In this document: positions 1-7,775 of the stretch, one piece after another
How the letters are laid out: every line of letters starts with the position of its first letter
How positions within the stretch are numbered: the first letter of the stretch is position 1
Source: Chrysochromulina parva
Taxonomy: Eukaryota > Haptophyta > Prymnesiales > Chrysochromulinaceae
Length of the DNA: 27,631 nucleotides
Reading direction: 5' to 3'
Assembly: GCA_002887195.1 (NCBI GenBank)
Contig: PJAB01000401.1
Coordinates: forward strand, 1 to 27,631
The notes under the pieces: generated by a model
The model's database searches: none
The model's input: the letters and a program-made list of their open reading frames with translations, nothing else
What the model was told of the DNA's origin: nothing
Translations under genes and position numbers: made by a program

Positions 1-120
1 CGGGAGGCGGCCGCGCGGGAGGCGGCCGCGCGGGAGGCGGCCGCGCGGGAGGCGGCCGCGCGGGAGGCGGCCGCGCGGGAGGCGGCCGCGCGGGAGGCGG
101 CCGCGCGGGAGGCGGCCGCG
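1..120 (+). repeat. 15-bp tandem repeat, 8 copies (REAAA units)
   Basis: The unit cgggaggcggccgcg is repeated eight times without a mismatch and encodes Arg-Glu-Ala-Ala-Ala. Each unit contains GCGGCCGC. The array begins at the window edge and so may be longer. Perfect identity suggests recent expansion. Confidence 0.97.
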
Positions 121-2184
121 CAGCAAACGGCAGAGCGGGAGGCGAAAGCGCGCGTGGCGGCCGCAGCTGAGGCTGCAGCAGCGGAGGCAGCAGCGCGCAA
201 GGCGGCAGCAGCGGAGGCGGCCGCAGCGGAGGCTGCAGCAGCGGAGGCCACCGCGCGGGAAGCTGCAGACATCGAGGCGGCAGCGCGCGAGGCCGTAGCA
301 GGGGTTGCGCACGAGGCGGCTGTTTGGGAGGTGGAGGCTGCCCTGCGGCGGCGCGAGACGTTTAGCCACAGCGTTGGCGCGGACGGCTCGGATGTCGACG
401 TGCTGCGTCTGGAAGACGAGGAGGATTATGAGGAGAATTATGAGGAGGATTACAAGGAGGAAGACAGTGGGATGGCAGATGAGGGCAGGGCCGAGGAGGA
501 CGAGACTGCCGACGAGAGGGAAGCCACGGAAGCTGAGGAGCGTGAGGCGGCGGCAACAGCTGCGCGCGCGTCGGCGGCGATCGCACTGTTGCGGCGGGTA
601 GAGGAGATGGCGGCGGAGTTGGAGGCAGAAGGCGCAGCCGTGAGGGCCGCCATCGGCGTCAAGAAAGCCGCCAATGCCAAGGCAAGAGCAAGCTCGGCCT
701 CGACATGCGCGGCGACAGGGCAAGGGCAATTCTCGACGAAGATTTATCATCCTGTCACGCCACCTCGATCGCCGCCCACCAACTATGACCCTGCCGGGTC
801 GCCGCCCGCCACATCGCCGCCTTCAGCGTCGCCGCCCACCGCGTCGCCGCCACTACCACCGACGCCCACCGCCTACTGCTCCTCACCCTCGGCGCGCCCG
901 GCGCCCATCACGGCGCCCATAGTGTTGCCGGACGTGCCGCCACCCGTAGATGACATGATTAGCAGCATCATTAGCGCCCATCTGTGGGGATGCGGAGCAA
1001 CGCTCGGAGGTCTCACATCATCGCTACCACTGGCGCTGCCTCTGCCACTGCCGTTACCGCGACCGCTGCCGTCGTCGCGGCTGTCGCCGCTCCCGCTCCC
1101 GCTACCTGAACCTCCCGCTGCCCTCCGGTCGGCCGTTACAGCTCCGCCCTGGGTTTCGTCGGCCGTTACAGCTCCACCCTGGGTTTCGTCGGCCGTTACA
1201 GCTCCGCCCTGGGTTTCGTCGGCCGTTACAGCTCCGCCCTGGGTTTCGTCGGCCGTTACAGCTCTGCCCTGGGTTTCGTCCCTTCCGGCCGCCCCTCCAC
1301 CTCCGCTGGCCACGTCGCAGCAGGTTTCAACTCCGCCCCCGCCGGCACCTATCGCCGCTGCCGTACCCGCTGAGATTCATGCCGAGCTCGCTCCTTCAGC
1401 GCCTTTTGACGCGCCGCCACGAACGCCGCCTCCGCCACTACCGCCTCCACCTCCCACGGCCATCGCTCCCCATTGGCCAGAGCCTCCACCTCCCACAGCC
1501 GAGATTCAGGCCGAGATCGCTCCACATTGGCCAGAGCCGTGCCCTCCTGTGGTCACACCGCGCGCGACGACGGCGACGGCCGCCACACGGACGGTCGCGG
1601 AAGCCAGCACACAGACGGACAGCACACAGACGGACAGCACACAGACGGACGAGTGCAAAGGCGTTATACTTGTGGCGGTGCATGAGGCGGCGGTGCAGGC
1701 AGAGGTGCCGCCAAGCGCGCCGTCATGGGCGAGGGAGGTGCCGCCAAGCGCGCCGTCATGGGCGAGGGAGGCGCCAGTGCAGGCCGACATGAAGTTGCCG
1801 AGCGACTCGGCGGTGGCGAGGGGCGAAGAGGGAGTGCACCAGAACGCCGTCATGAGCGCCGTGGGCGTGCAGCGGACAGCGCCGCCACCGCTGAGGGAGG
1901 AGGCAGCGGTGAGGCCAATGCCGCGGCCGATGCCAAAGTCGCCTTCTAATACGGAGCGGCCGATGCCAAAGTCGCCTTCCAATACGGAGCGGCCGATGCC
2001 AAAGTCGCCTTCCAATACGGAGCGGCCGATGCCAAAGTCGCCTTCCAATACGGAGCGGCCGATGCCAAAGTCGCCTTCCAATACGGAGCCCGCTCAGGCC
2101 CACGCGACATCATCGGACCCCGTGCTTTCACTGCTCAAGTCGCGAATTGAGACGTGCAGGGCGCACCTGCGCTCGCTCGGATGA
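1..2184 (+). CDS. Low-complexity Ala/Glu-rich and Pro-rich repeat protein, 5' partial
   Basis: The reading frame is open from the first base of the window to a TGA at 2182-2184 (727 residues visible), so the start lies to the left. I do not recognise a family. Visible order: an Ala/Glu/Arg helix-type segment (residues 1 to about 115, including eight REAAA units), a short acidic stretch with Glu/Asp/Tyr clusters (about residues 138-160), another Ala/Glu helix (about 160-225), then a long Pro/Ser/Thr/Ala-rich, probably disordered region with several tandem peptide repeats, and a short tail ending in a possible amphipathic helix (LLKSRIETCRAHLRSLG). The repeats have periods of 15, 30 and 33 bp, all multiples of three, so copy-number change keeps the frame. 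That supports real coding rather than chance openness in GC-rich DNA, although introns inside the frame cannot be excluded. It could be a structural or scaffold protein; no catalytic motif is visible. Confidence 0.55.
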   Translation, partial: REAAAREAAAREAAAREAAAREAAAREAAAREAAAREAAAQQTAEREAKARVAAAAEAAAAEAAARKAAAAEAAAAEAAAAEATAREAADIEAAAREAVAGVAHEAAVWEVEAALRRRETFSHSVGADGSDVDVLRLEDEEDYEENYEEDYKEEDSGMADEGRAEEDETADEREATEAEEREAAATAARASAAIALLRRVEEMAAELEAEGAAVRAAIGVKKAANAKARASSASTCAATGQGQFSTKIYHPVTPPRSPPTNYDPAGSPPATSPPSASPPTASPPLPPTPTAYCSSPSARPAPITAPIVLPDVPPPVDDMISSIISAHLWGCGATLGGLTSSLPLALPLPLPLPRPLPSSRLSPLPLPLPEPPAALRSAVTAPPWVSSAVTAPPWVSSAVTAPPWVSSAVTAPPWVSSAVTALPWVSSLPAAPPPPLATSQQVSTPPPPAPIAAAVPAEIHAELAPSAPFDAPPRTPPPPLPPPPPTAIAPHWPEPPPPTAEIQAEIAPHWPEPCPPVVTPRATTATAATRTVAEASTQTDSTQTDSTQTDECKGVILVAVHEAAVQAEVPPSAPSWAREVPPSAPSWAREAPVQADMKLPSDSAVARGEEGVHQNAVMSAVGVQRTAPPPLREEAAVRPMPRPMPKSPSNTERPMPKSPSNTERPMPKSPSNTERPMPKSPSNTERPMPKSPSNTEPAQAHATSSDPVLSLLKSRIETCRAHLRSLG
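1131..1280 (+). repeat. 30-bp tandem repeat, 5 copies
   Basis: Five head-to-tail 30-bp copies start with ggccgttacagctccgccct, with only single-base differences (copies 2 and 5). They encode the decapeptide SSAVTAPPWV in the frame of the left-edge gene; copy 5 has Leu for the first Pro. Confidence 0.97.
1606..1650 (+). repeat. 15-bp tandem repeat, 3 copies (STQTD)
   Basis: agcacacagacggac is repeated three times without mismatch and encodes STQTD. The TQT core resembles the TQT motif bound by dynein light chain LC8 (family knowledge). Three evenly spaced copies make LC8 binding a possible but unproven role. Confidence 0.9.
1705..1770 (+). repeat. 33-bp tandem duplication
   Basis: Two identical adjacent 33-bp copies encode VPPSAPSWARE in the left-edge gene. 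The copies are followed by a diverged APVQADM segment. Confidence 0.92.
1924..2088 (+). repeat. 33-bp tandem repeat, 5 copies (RPMPKSPSNTE)
   Basis: Five 33-bp copies begin with cggccgatgccaaagtcgcc and encode RPMPKSPSNTE. Copy 1 differs by one silent base. Each unit has an SP dipeptide next to a Lys, a possible phosphosite context. The array lies near the C-terminus. Confidence 0.97.
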
Positions 2185-3008
2185 GGTATCGCGTTCTAGG
2201 ATCTACGACCCGCGCGGCGGAGCCCATATCGCGTCGCGGATCCGTTCAGACTGTTTATCGTATACTAAGCTGGCGTGCGTAATGTGGGTTGTGGCGGGTG
2301 AGACCGGCTGCCCATCGAACAGCATGTTGCACACGACACCGCGCACATCTGCGAACCGAGACGAGAGCTCCCACCACACGACACCGCATGGCACACGTGA
2401 CACGACACCGCATGGCACGATTGCCGGCTCCGCCTCCGGCCTCCGCGCACCGCACCGGCACACGACAGTCGACACCGCACCGCACAGCGCACAGCGCTGG
2501 CGAGGACACGTCAGTAGGAGCGGAGGTCTCATGTATCGTACGGTATCACCTCACGGCTTATCCAGAGTGCTCATTCGCATGCCCCCCTCTCGCGACCGCG
2601 CTCTCTTCCGATGGGATCCTCATCCCAGCCCTCGTCCCTCGACTTTTGCCCAGCCGCAGCGCCCATCATCGCGCTCGTCCGCATGCCCCGCGCGCTCATC
2701 CTCATGCCTTCCCTCTCGCACGCCACAGCGCCCAACATCTCGATCTCGCCTTTGCGCGACCGCCCACCTTACCCCGCCTTACGCCCTCCTCGGGAGTCCG
2801 ATCGGGATCAGAGTTGTTGAGTCAGCCTCGGAGCCCCCGGGTCACCCCGATTTTTAATCTCGTCTCTCGACAGCCGGACAGCCCAGTCGAGTCAGTTCTC
2901 GCGCCTAGCCCAGTCACTCTGCAGTCAGGTCGTCCTCGCTCTTGACAGTCCATGTTCGTTCTCTTCGCAGACGCACACGAGAATCTAGGCGATATCCTTC
3001 CGATCAAC
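2185..3008. other. Convergent intergenic region, no gene supported
   Basis: This lies between the stop of the left-edge gene and the stop of the SKP1-like/LRR gene, so it should hold two 3' ends. Several overlapping open frames exist on both strands, but they are His/Arg/Pro-rich with no motif and look like chance frames in GC-rich DNA. The only structure I see is a short repeated block near 2377-2418 and many cgacaccgc words around it. Confidence 0.6.
2377..2418. repeat. Short direct repeat, period 24 bp
   Basis: cacgacaccgcatggcac occurs at 2377-2394 and again at 2401-2418, without mismatch. Related cgacaccgc words occur nearby at about 2334 and 2471. Non-coding as far as I can tell. Confidence 0.85.
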
Positions 3009-5160
3009 TCACAGCTGCAGCACAAACCCTTCCTTCCCTTCCACAGCTTGTCTCAGATTGTTCTTTGCATTGTCATTCAAGCGATTGCCACTTAACCTGT
3101 ACATAAGAAAGTGGATGTTGATGTCAGCTACAGGAATTCGAGCAGACTTGGGGTTCTACTTGCAACTCACGAAAATTTCGTCAGTGCGCCTGTGACAACG
3201 GCCTGTGACAGGTCCGAGGCCAACAGGATCACATCGGGCAGCTTGAGGCTTTTGTTGCGGAAGTCAGCGGTCGTCTGGTCGCGCTGGATACCGCAGAGCG
3301 AGATACCCTTCTGCTTGGCGACCTCAGCGAGCATCTTGGCTGACTCAACATCAAGATTATTTTGCAGGAGGTTGGTCACCGTCAGCGCGCCATTGACCAA
3401 AAGCGCTTCTGCAATGGCTTTTGGCCCTTCAGGGGTGGAGGCCATCTGTCCCTTGCTGCTGTCCCAGTGACCGCCAATATTATTGGATGACAGATTCAAC
3501 GCCGTCAGCGCGCCATTAACGCGCAGAGCGTCGGCAATCACTATGATGCCCTCTGCAGTGTAAGCTCCTTGGGCATATTCATCGAGGCCGCACAGCTGGT
3601 TTCCGGAGAGGTCGATGCTCGTCAGCCCGCCTGTGGCGGCTACCATAGCCGCCACAGCGTTTGCTCCACCTGGACCGATGCCATTGTGCTTGAAGTTGAG
3701 CGACGAGAGCTTGGTATCCTTGTTGCTCTGGATGGCCTCGCAGACTGCGCTTACGCCCTCATCCCTGAGGTCGTTGTTGGACAAATCCAGGGCCGTCAGC
3801 CCGCCATTAACGCGCAAAGCGTCGGCAATTGCTGTGATCCCCTCTGCAGTGTAAGTTCCTTCCCCATAACGATCGAGGCCGCACAGCTGGTTGTTTGAGA
3901 GGTCCAGCTGAAAATACCATTCTAAGCAAAACCAAGGGTCAGAGTAACAGAAAAGGCAGTCAAGGGGGGTCAGAAAGCGAGCACCTGTGTCAAGGCGCCC
4001 ATGACAGGCACGAGGTGCGCAAGAAGCATGCCGCCCTCAACGCCGATGCCTCGTCGAAGCATACCGCCGAAGCCAGGTTGTGCCAGGTCGAGCTCAGAGA
4101 CGGAGTCGTTGCGCATCATCTGCACCGGAATGCCGCGCACCTTGCCAGAGCCGGCGCAGGCGACAGCTGCAAGCAGTAGCTGGAGCGGTGGCTCACCCTC
4201 GCCCTCGATGCAGCTGAGGAGAGCAGCTTTGGTACGGCCTCGAAGGAACGATGGCCTCTCGTTCCTCGATGGTGTGCGGCGTAAGACAAATGCGTCCTCG
4301 TAATCTTCATCATCTTCATCAGGCCAAATGATGCCAAAGCGGCGGTCCTCCCGAGTCACCTCCTCAGCAAGATCTGCCTCGCGGACCGCGGCCACATTCA
4401 CAGTGAAGCCCTCCCAACGCAGTCGGGCTAGGCTTGGCAGCATCCGCCCCGCCGCCGCCGCCTCCCATGACCGGCCTGCGTCGACGAGAACCTTGATGTT
4501 GAGATCAGTGATCTCAGCTAGCTCAGTCGGCAGGGGCTGCCCCTCGTAGCGGCTGAGGCGGGAGCAGAGCACGCGCCGCGCGAGCGCCAACCACGATCGG
4601 CTCACGCCCTTGAGCTCGGCCAGCGTGCCCAAGTCAACCATGCCCAACGCCGCCTCCTTGGCATCGTCTGTGACTGCTACCCCCGACAGCGGCTGCAGCG
4701 CGGGTGGCCCCGTCGTGGCTACTGACAGATGCCCCTCCGGCGAGAACGCCGGCTCGGCGAGTGCCGCCACACGATCCTCCACACTGTCAAAGTCATCCGT
4801 TGCGCCGAGCACCTCTCTCAGCTCATCGACGCGTTTGCTGTTGAGGCGTGTGGCGAGGGCGCGCTGCGCGTGATTGAGCGCCCCAGGGGCATCGAGGAAG
4901 CTGGCGCCCTCGACGAGCCTGAAGAGCTCCGGGATCGAGCACTGCTCGAGTCTCGCCGGCATGGAGTCGGCCTCGCACATCTCCCGGAGCATTGCCAGCT
5001 CTGCCGCCGCAATCGTCGGCAGCGGGTAGACGCCATCTTCGGTTGGAGCGTCGTCCATCATGTCTTTGAGCGTGCCAGCTCGCTGGGCTACCCGGCGCGT
5101 CCACTCGACATCCTCGCCCTCGCGCGCCCGCAAGCGCACGCGCTCCTGACCGTCTATCAT
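3009..5160 (-). CDS. SKP1-like / F-box-like / leucine-rich repeat fusion protein (3 exons)
   Basis: Proposed exons are 5160-3985, 3907-3171 and 3096-3009, giving 666 residues; the start is the first ATG after an upstream in-frame stop. Residues 7-65 resemble the POZ-type N-terminus of SKP1 (VRLRAREGEDVEW, TLKDMMDD, YPLPTI). Residues 78-127 match the SKP1 helical region that carries the F-box contact (ELFRLVEGASFLDAPGAL, then LREVLGATDDF). Residues 163-205 look like an F-box (LAELKGVSRSWLALARRVL). From about 352 to the end are LRRs of the ribonuclease-inhibitor type (LTALDLSNNDL, LTALNLSSNNI and others). Both joins restore the LRR pattern: ALTQ joins LDLSNNQL, and ALTKF joins SLSGNRLND. In SCF ubiquitin ligases these three modules normally lie in two proteins, SKP1 and an F-box/LRR receptor. 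A one-chain adaptor plus receptor is my inference. It is divergent from the thioredoxin gene. Confidence 0.8.
3097..3170 (-). other. Intron 2 of SKP1-like/LRR gene (74 bp)
   Basis: Donor TTTTC|GTGAGT is near consensus; the acceptor is TATGTACAG|GTTAAG. The codon TC|G is split. The join gives ALTKFSLSGNRLND, a standard LRR core, followed by 22 residues and a TGA at 3011-3009. Confidence 0.82.
3500..3907 (-). repeat. Duplicated LRR block, period about 291 bp
   Basis: The segment at about 3500-3620 recurs at about 3791-3907 with high identity, including gcagtgtaag words 291 bp apart and a shared gaggccgcacagctggtt. Both encode the same LRR with an insertion (NQLCGLD..., YTAEGI). It is a 97-codon, in-frame duplication within the LRR array. 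Confidence 0.85.
3908..3984 (-). other. Intron 1 of SKP1-like/LRR gene (77 bp)
   Basis: On the minus strand the donor is CACAG|GTGCTC and the acceptor TTTTCAG|CTGGAC, phase 0. Removing it joins ...MGALTQ to LDLSNNQL and completes an LRR. Without splicing the frame stops after four codons. Confidence 0.85.
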
Positions 5161-5345
5161 TTGCTTTCCCACGGTCGGAGGGACGAATCCAAACTGTGCT
5201 TGCTTTCTTCCAGGAAAGTGGGCTCCGGATTGGAGTACGGCCCGTCAGCTGAGCGAGACTGATAGGAAGGGCCGGTCCACTGCCGTAATTTTTCCCGAGG
5301 TGTTGTAGACGGTCTTGACGAAATTTGCGAGTTCTCGGAACTCGC
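5161..5345. promoter_or_regulatory. Shared divergent upstream region (SKP1-like/LRR gene and thioredoxin)
   Basis: Only 185 bp separates the two ATGs, so the promoters and 5' leaders of both genes must fit here or overlap the genes. I see no TATA box. The region is less GC-rich than its flanks around 5280-5330 and ends in a perfect hairpin next to the thioredoxin ATG. Confidence 0.45.
5327..5345 (+). promoter_or_regulatory. Perfect inverted repeat abutting the thioredoxin start codon
   Basis: gcgagttc-tcg-gaactcgc is an 8-bp perfect stem with a 3-nt loop whose last base immediately precedes the ATG at 5346. It could be an RNA hairpin in the 5' leader or a dyad protein site. Confidence 0.6.
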
Positions 5346-5747
5346 ATGATCACGATGCTTTCGGGAGTGGCGGCTTCGGCTCGCTTGGTGGCGGCCCGCC
5401 GTCCGGCTCTCTTGACTGCCCAGCGCGCGCTCGCCGTCAAGACTCTCACGGACGAAAGCCAGTACAAGCCCGCCATCGCCGCTGACTCTCTGTGCGTCGT
5501 GTATTTCACCGCCGCGTGGTGCGGTCCTTGCAAGATGATCTCGCCCATTTTTGAGCAGCTCTCGAACGAGTACCCGGCCGCATCGTTCCTCAAGGTGGAC
5601 GTGGACGACCAGCCTGATGTCGCCGCGGCTGCACAGGTCGCGGCAATGCCCACTTTCCAGTTCTTCAAGAGCGGCAAGCTGCTGGACAAGATTGTTGGCG
5701 CGGATCCAGTCAAGCTGAAGACGTATGTCAAGAATCATAGCGCATGA
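5346..5747 (+). CDS. Thioredoxin, probably mitochondrial
   Basis: This is a 133-residue single-exon protein. Residues 1 to about 32 (MITMLSGVAASARLVAARRP...) lack acidic residues and are rich in Ala, Arg and Leu, typical of a mitochondrial presequence. The remaining ~100 residues form a complete thioredoxin fold: FTAAWCGPCKMISP holds the redox-active Cys pair (WCGPC), KVDVDDQPDVA matches the central strand/helix, and MPTFQFFKSG contains the cis-proline. It would reduce disulfides of target proteins using electrons from thioredoxin reductase (family knowledge). The frame is also open upstream to a TTG at 5325, but the ATG at 5346 is the natural start, and a second Met follows three codons later. 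A plastid location is less likely because no ER signal peptide is seen. Confidence 0.93.
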   Translation: MITMLSGVAASARLVAARRPALLTAQRALAVKTLTDESQYKPAIAADSLCVVYFTAAWCGPCKMISPIFEQLSNEYPAASFLKVDVDDQPDVAAAAQVAAMPTFQFFKSGKLLDKIVGADPVKLKTYVKNHSA

Positions 5748-6100
5748 GAGGTTCGAATGTGTATCGAGTGTGTGCATGAAGTGCATTTTACTGATGAATA
5801 TCTGCGCAACGCGTTTCTGCCCATTGCGTGTGAAGCGCTAACACCATCGACCGTGCAGCGGAGCGACAGTGGGACATGTGGTGCCCGAGCAGGCGTGTGG
5901 ATGCCGGATGCGCCCCGGCCCGCGCTGCCCGCGCCCCCGGTGCCGCCTGCCGCGGCCGTGGCGCGCGCCCCCGGCCGTGCGGGTGCGGTGCTGGCAGGGT
6001 AGTTTGCGCACGGGCGGACGTGCTTCGAGTCCTCTCACTGTCTCGCGCGCCTGCATCCACTGGACTCTGATCCGCTATCCGCCCGGGCCGCTACTCATCT
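5748..6100. other. Convergent intergenic region, 3' flanks
   Basis: These 353 bp lie between the convergent stops of thioredoxin and the cysteine synthase-family gene. Open frames here are Pro/Arg/Ala-rich without motifs. No gene is supported. Confidence 0.6.
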
Positions 6101-7509
6101 TCATGCCGCCCGGTACTCTCCCGCATCCTCCGACTTCCACCGCATCAGGTCAATGTCCTTGGCCAGGTCGGGCGACGCTGGCAAGGCTATGCTGGCCTCC
6201 TTCTTGATGGCCGCCCACATCGGGTGCGCCGTGTACCGGATGGCGTGCGACGCGAGGATCACCACGATCGTCTTGTCGTAATTCTCAGGTCGCGAGCCTA
6301 CCTCGATGGCCACCTTGAGAGCAGCGCCAGCAGACGGGCCGACCATCATCCCCTCGAGCGCGCAAGCCATCTTTGCACACTCGATGGCCTCGTCCGCGGA
6401 CGCGTGGGCCCATTCGTCGATGACGCCCTCAATCGGCATCGGCTCGGAGAGCGCCCGCCCCTCGGGCATCGAGAGGAAACTGGTGACGAAACCCGCGCCG
6501 ATGCCCACAATCGTATGCGGCCCGGGCGGTGCTCCCACGTGCACACGCGCCTCAGACGGCTCGACGGCGACCACCTGTGAATGAAGTTTGAAGGAGGAAG
6601 AGGCCATCAGAGGCAATCCAGAGGCAATCTAGAGGCAATCCAGAGGCAATCCAGAGGCAATCCAGAGCCTCCGTCGGCTTCACCTGCACAGAGGGCTTCT
6701 GGGCCTTGAGGAACTTGCCCGTGCCCGAGAGGCAGCCGCCCGTGCCGAGGCCATGCACGAAGATGTCCACCTCTCCCCTTGTCTGCGCCCACACCTCAGG
6801 CCCTGTCGTCTTGAAGTGTGCCGTCGGGTTGTCTAGATTGTGAAACTGGTTCGTCCCAAAATACTTGTCCGGGTCGGAGCGGCACAAGGTGCTATAGTAA
6901 TCGAGCGCGCCCTTGGCGCCCAGCCCGGCGGCGGTCAGGTGAACCTCGGCACCAAACATGCGCACGATCATGTAGCGCTCAAGCATGGAGGGCACCTGCG
7001 GCATGCAGATGATGCTGGCGTAACCCTTGGCCGCCGCTACCATGGCCACGCCGATGCCCGTGTTGCCTGAGGTCGCCTCGACGAGCGTCATCCCCTTCCG
7101 CAGCTTGCCCGCGCGCTCGGCCTCCTCGATTATGTTGATCGCAATGCGGTCCTTGATGCTTCCGCCAGGGTTCTGCATCTCGAGCTTCGCATAGATGGTC
7201 GCTTTGCACTCGGGCGGAAGCATCTTGCGGAGCTTGACCAGCGGAGTATGGCCGATGGTGTCGAGATACTTAAGCGCCGAGAGTCGAACGCCACGCGCGC
7301 GGTCAGAGAGCGCTCCGCGGAAGCAAGCAGAGACGCCACTCAGAGCACGAAAGACTTACTCGATCCTTTGCCATCGGCACTGGCAAGAGCAGCTCGGCCA
7401 TGCGGCCGGCAGCATCCCTTGGCTTCTCGCGCAGCACGATTGCGAGCGCGTCGGCAATCTTCTGCTCGAGGCCTTGCGCCTCGAGGTAGTCGCGGTCGGC
7501 GTCGGTCAT
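6101..7509 (-). CDS. Cysteine synthase/CBS-family PLP enzyme with Dpy-30-like N-terminus (3 exons)
   Basis: Proposed exons are 7509-7360, 7268-6684 and 6574-6101, all joined in phase 0, giving 402 residues. Exon 2 opens with YLDTIGHTPLVKL, the family's N-terminal signature. NPGGSIKDR supplies the PLP lysine (K89), TSGNTG (116-121) the substrate loop, and GLGTGGCLSGTG (223-234) the phosphate-binding loop. Exon 3 continues VVAVEPSEA and ends with GPSAGAAL and a Ser in LASHAIRY where classical enzymes read PSSGERY. The fold makes cysteine from O-acetylserine and sulfide, or cystathionine from serine and homocysteine; I cannot tell which. Exon 1 (50 residues) is unusual: DYLEAQGLEQ, ADALAIVL and REKPRDAAGRMAELL fit the Dpy-30/RIIa docking motif. 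No organelle presequence is seen, so it is probably cytosolic or flagellar. The 266 bp upstream (7510-7775) is its likely promoter. Confidence 0.88.
6575..6683 (-). other. Intron 2 of cysteine synthase-family gene (109 bp)
   Basis: Donor GTGCAG|GTGAAG, acceptor TTCACAG|GTGGTC, phase 0. Splicing joins KPSVQ to VVAVEP, as in the family. The intron is about half filled by an 11-bp minisatellite. Confidence 0.88.
6611..6665. repeat. 11-bp minisatellite, 5 copies, intronic
   Basis: aggcaatccag is repeated five times head to tail; copy 2 has one change. It lies wholly inside intron 2 of the cysteine synthase-family gene. Because 11 is not a multiple of three, it cannot be exonic without disrupting the frame. 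Confidence 0.95.
7269..7359 (-). other. Intron 1 of cysteine synthase-family gene (91 bp)
   Basis: Donor ATCGA|GTAAGT is consensus; acceptor CGCTTAAG|TATCTC, phase 0. The join gives MAKDR followed by YLDTIGHTPLV. The acceptor choice is less certain than the donor. Confidence 0.72.
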
Positions 7510-7775
7510 CGGGACGGGGTCCAGGCGCCAGGAGCCCGGAACGGTTACAGTACCCGTTTAGTTCAGCGCGACCTGTGAACTTACCACGGTTCCAACGCCG
7601 AGGCCTCTCGGAAGACGGAACTCGGATGTGCTCTTATGTGCTCGCTACATGTATCTATAGAGGTATGATGCTATGATCCCCGCGGAGTTGTGCGTATTCC
7701 CGCCGCCCGAATCTTAGCCCGAATTGATTTCATGCCGTACTTGCCAAAGAAACTTGCAGAAACTCTGCCAGCGAC

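Noticed and set aside
1506..2103. Minus-strand repeat-containing frames opposite the left-edge gene
   Set aside because: The repeat units have periods divisible by three, so all frames stay open across them; the plus frame is continuous from the window edge and has a coherent layout.
2147..2945. Overlapping plus-strand frames after the left-edge gene (up to 236 codons)
   Set aside because: Arg/His/Pro/Ser-rich with no recognisable motif, and overlapping each other; consistent with chance in GC-rich intergenic DNA.
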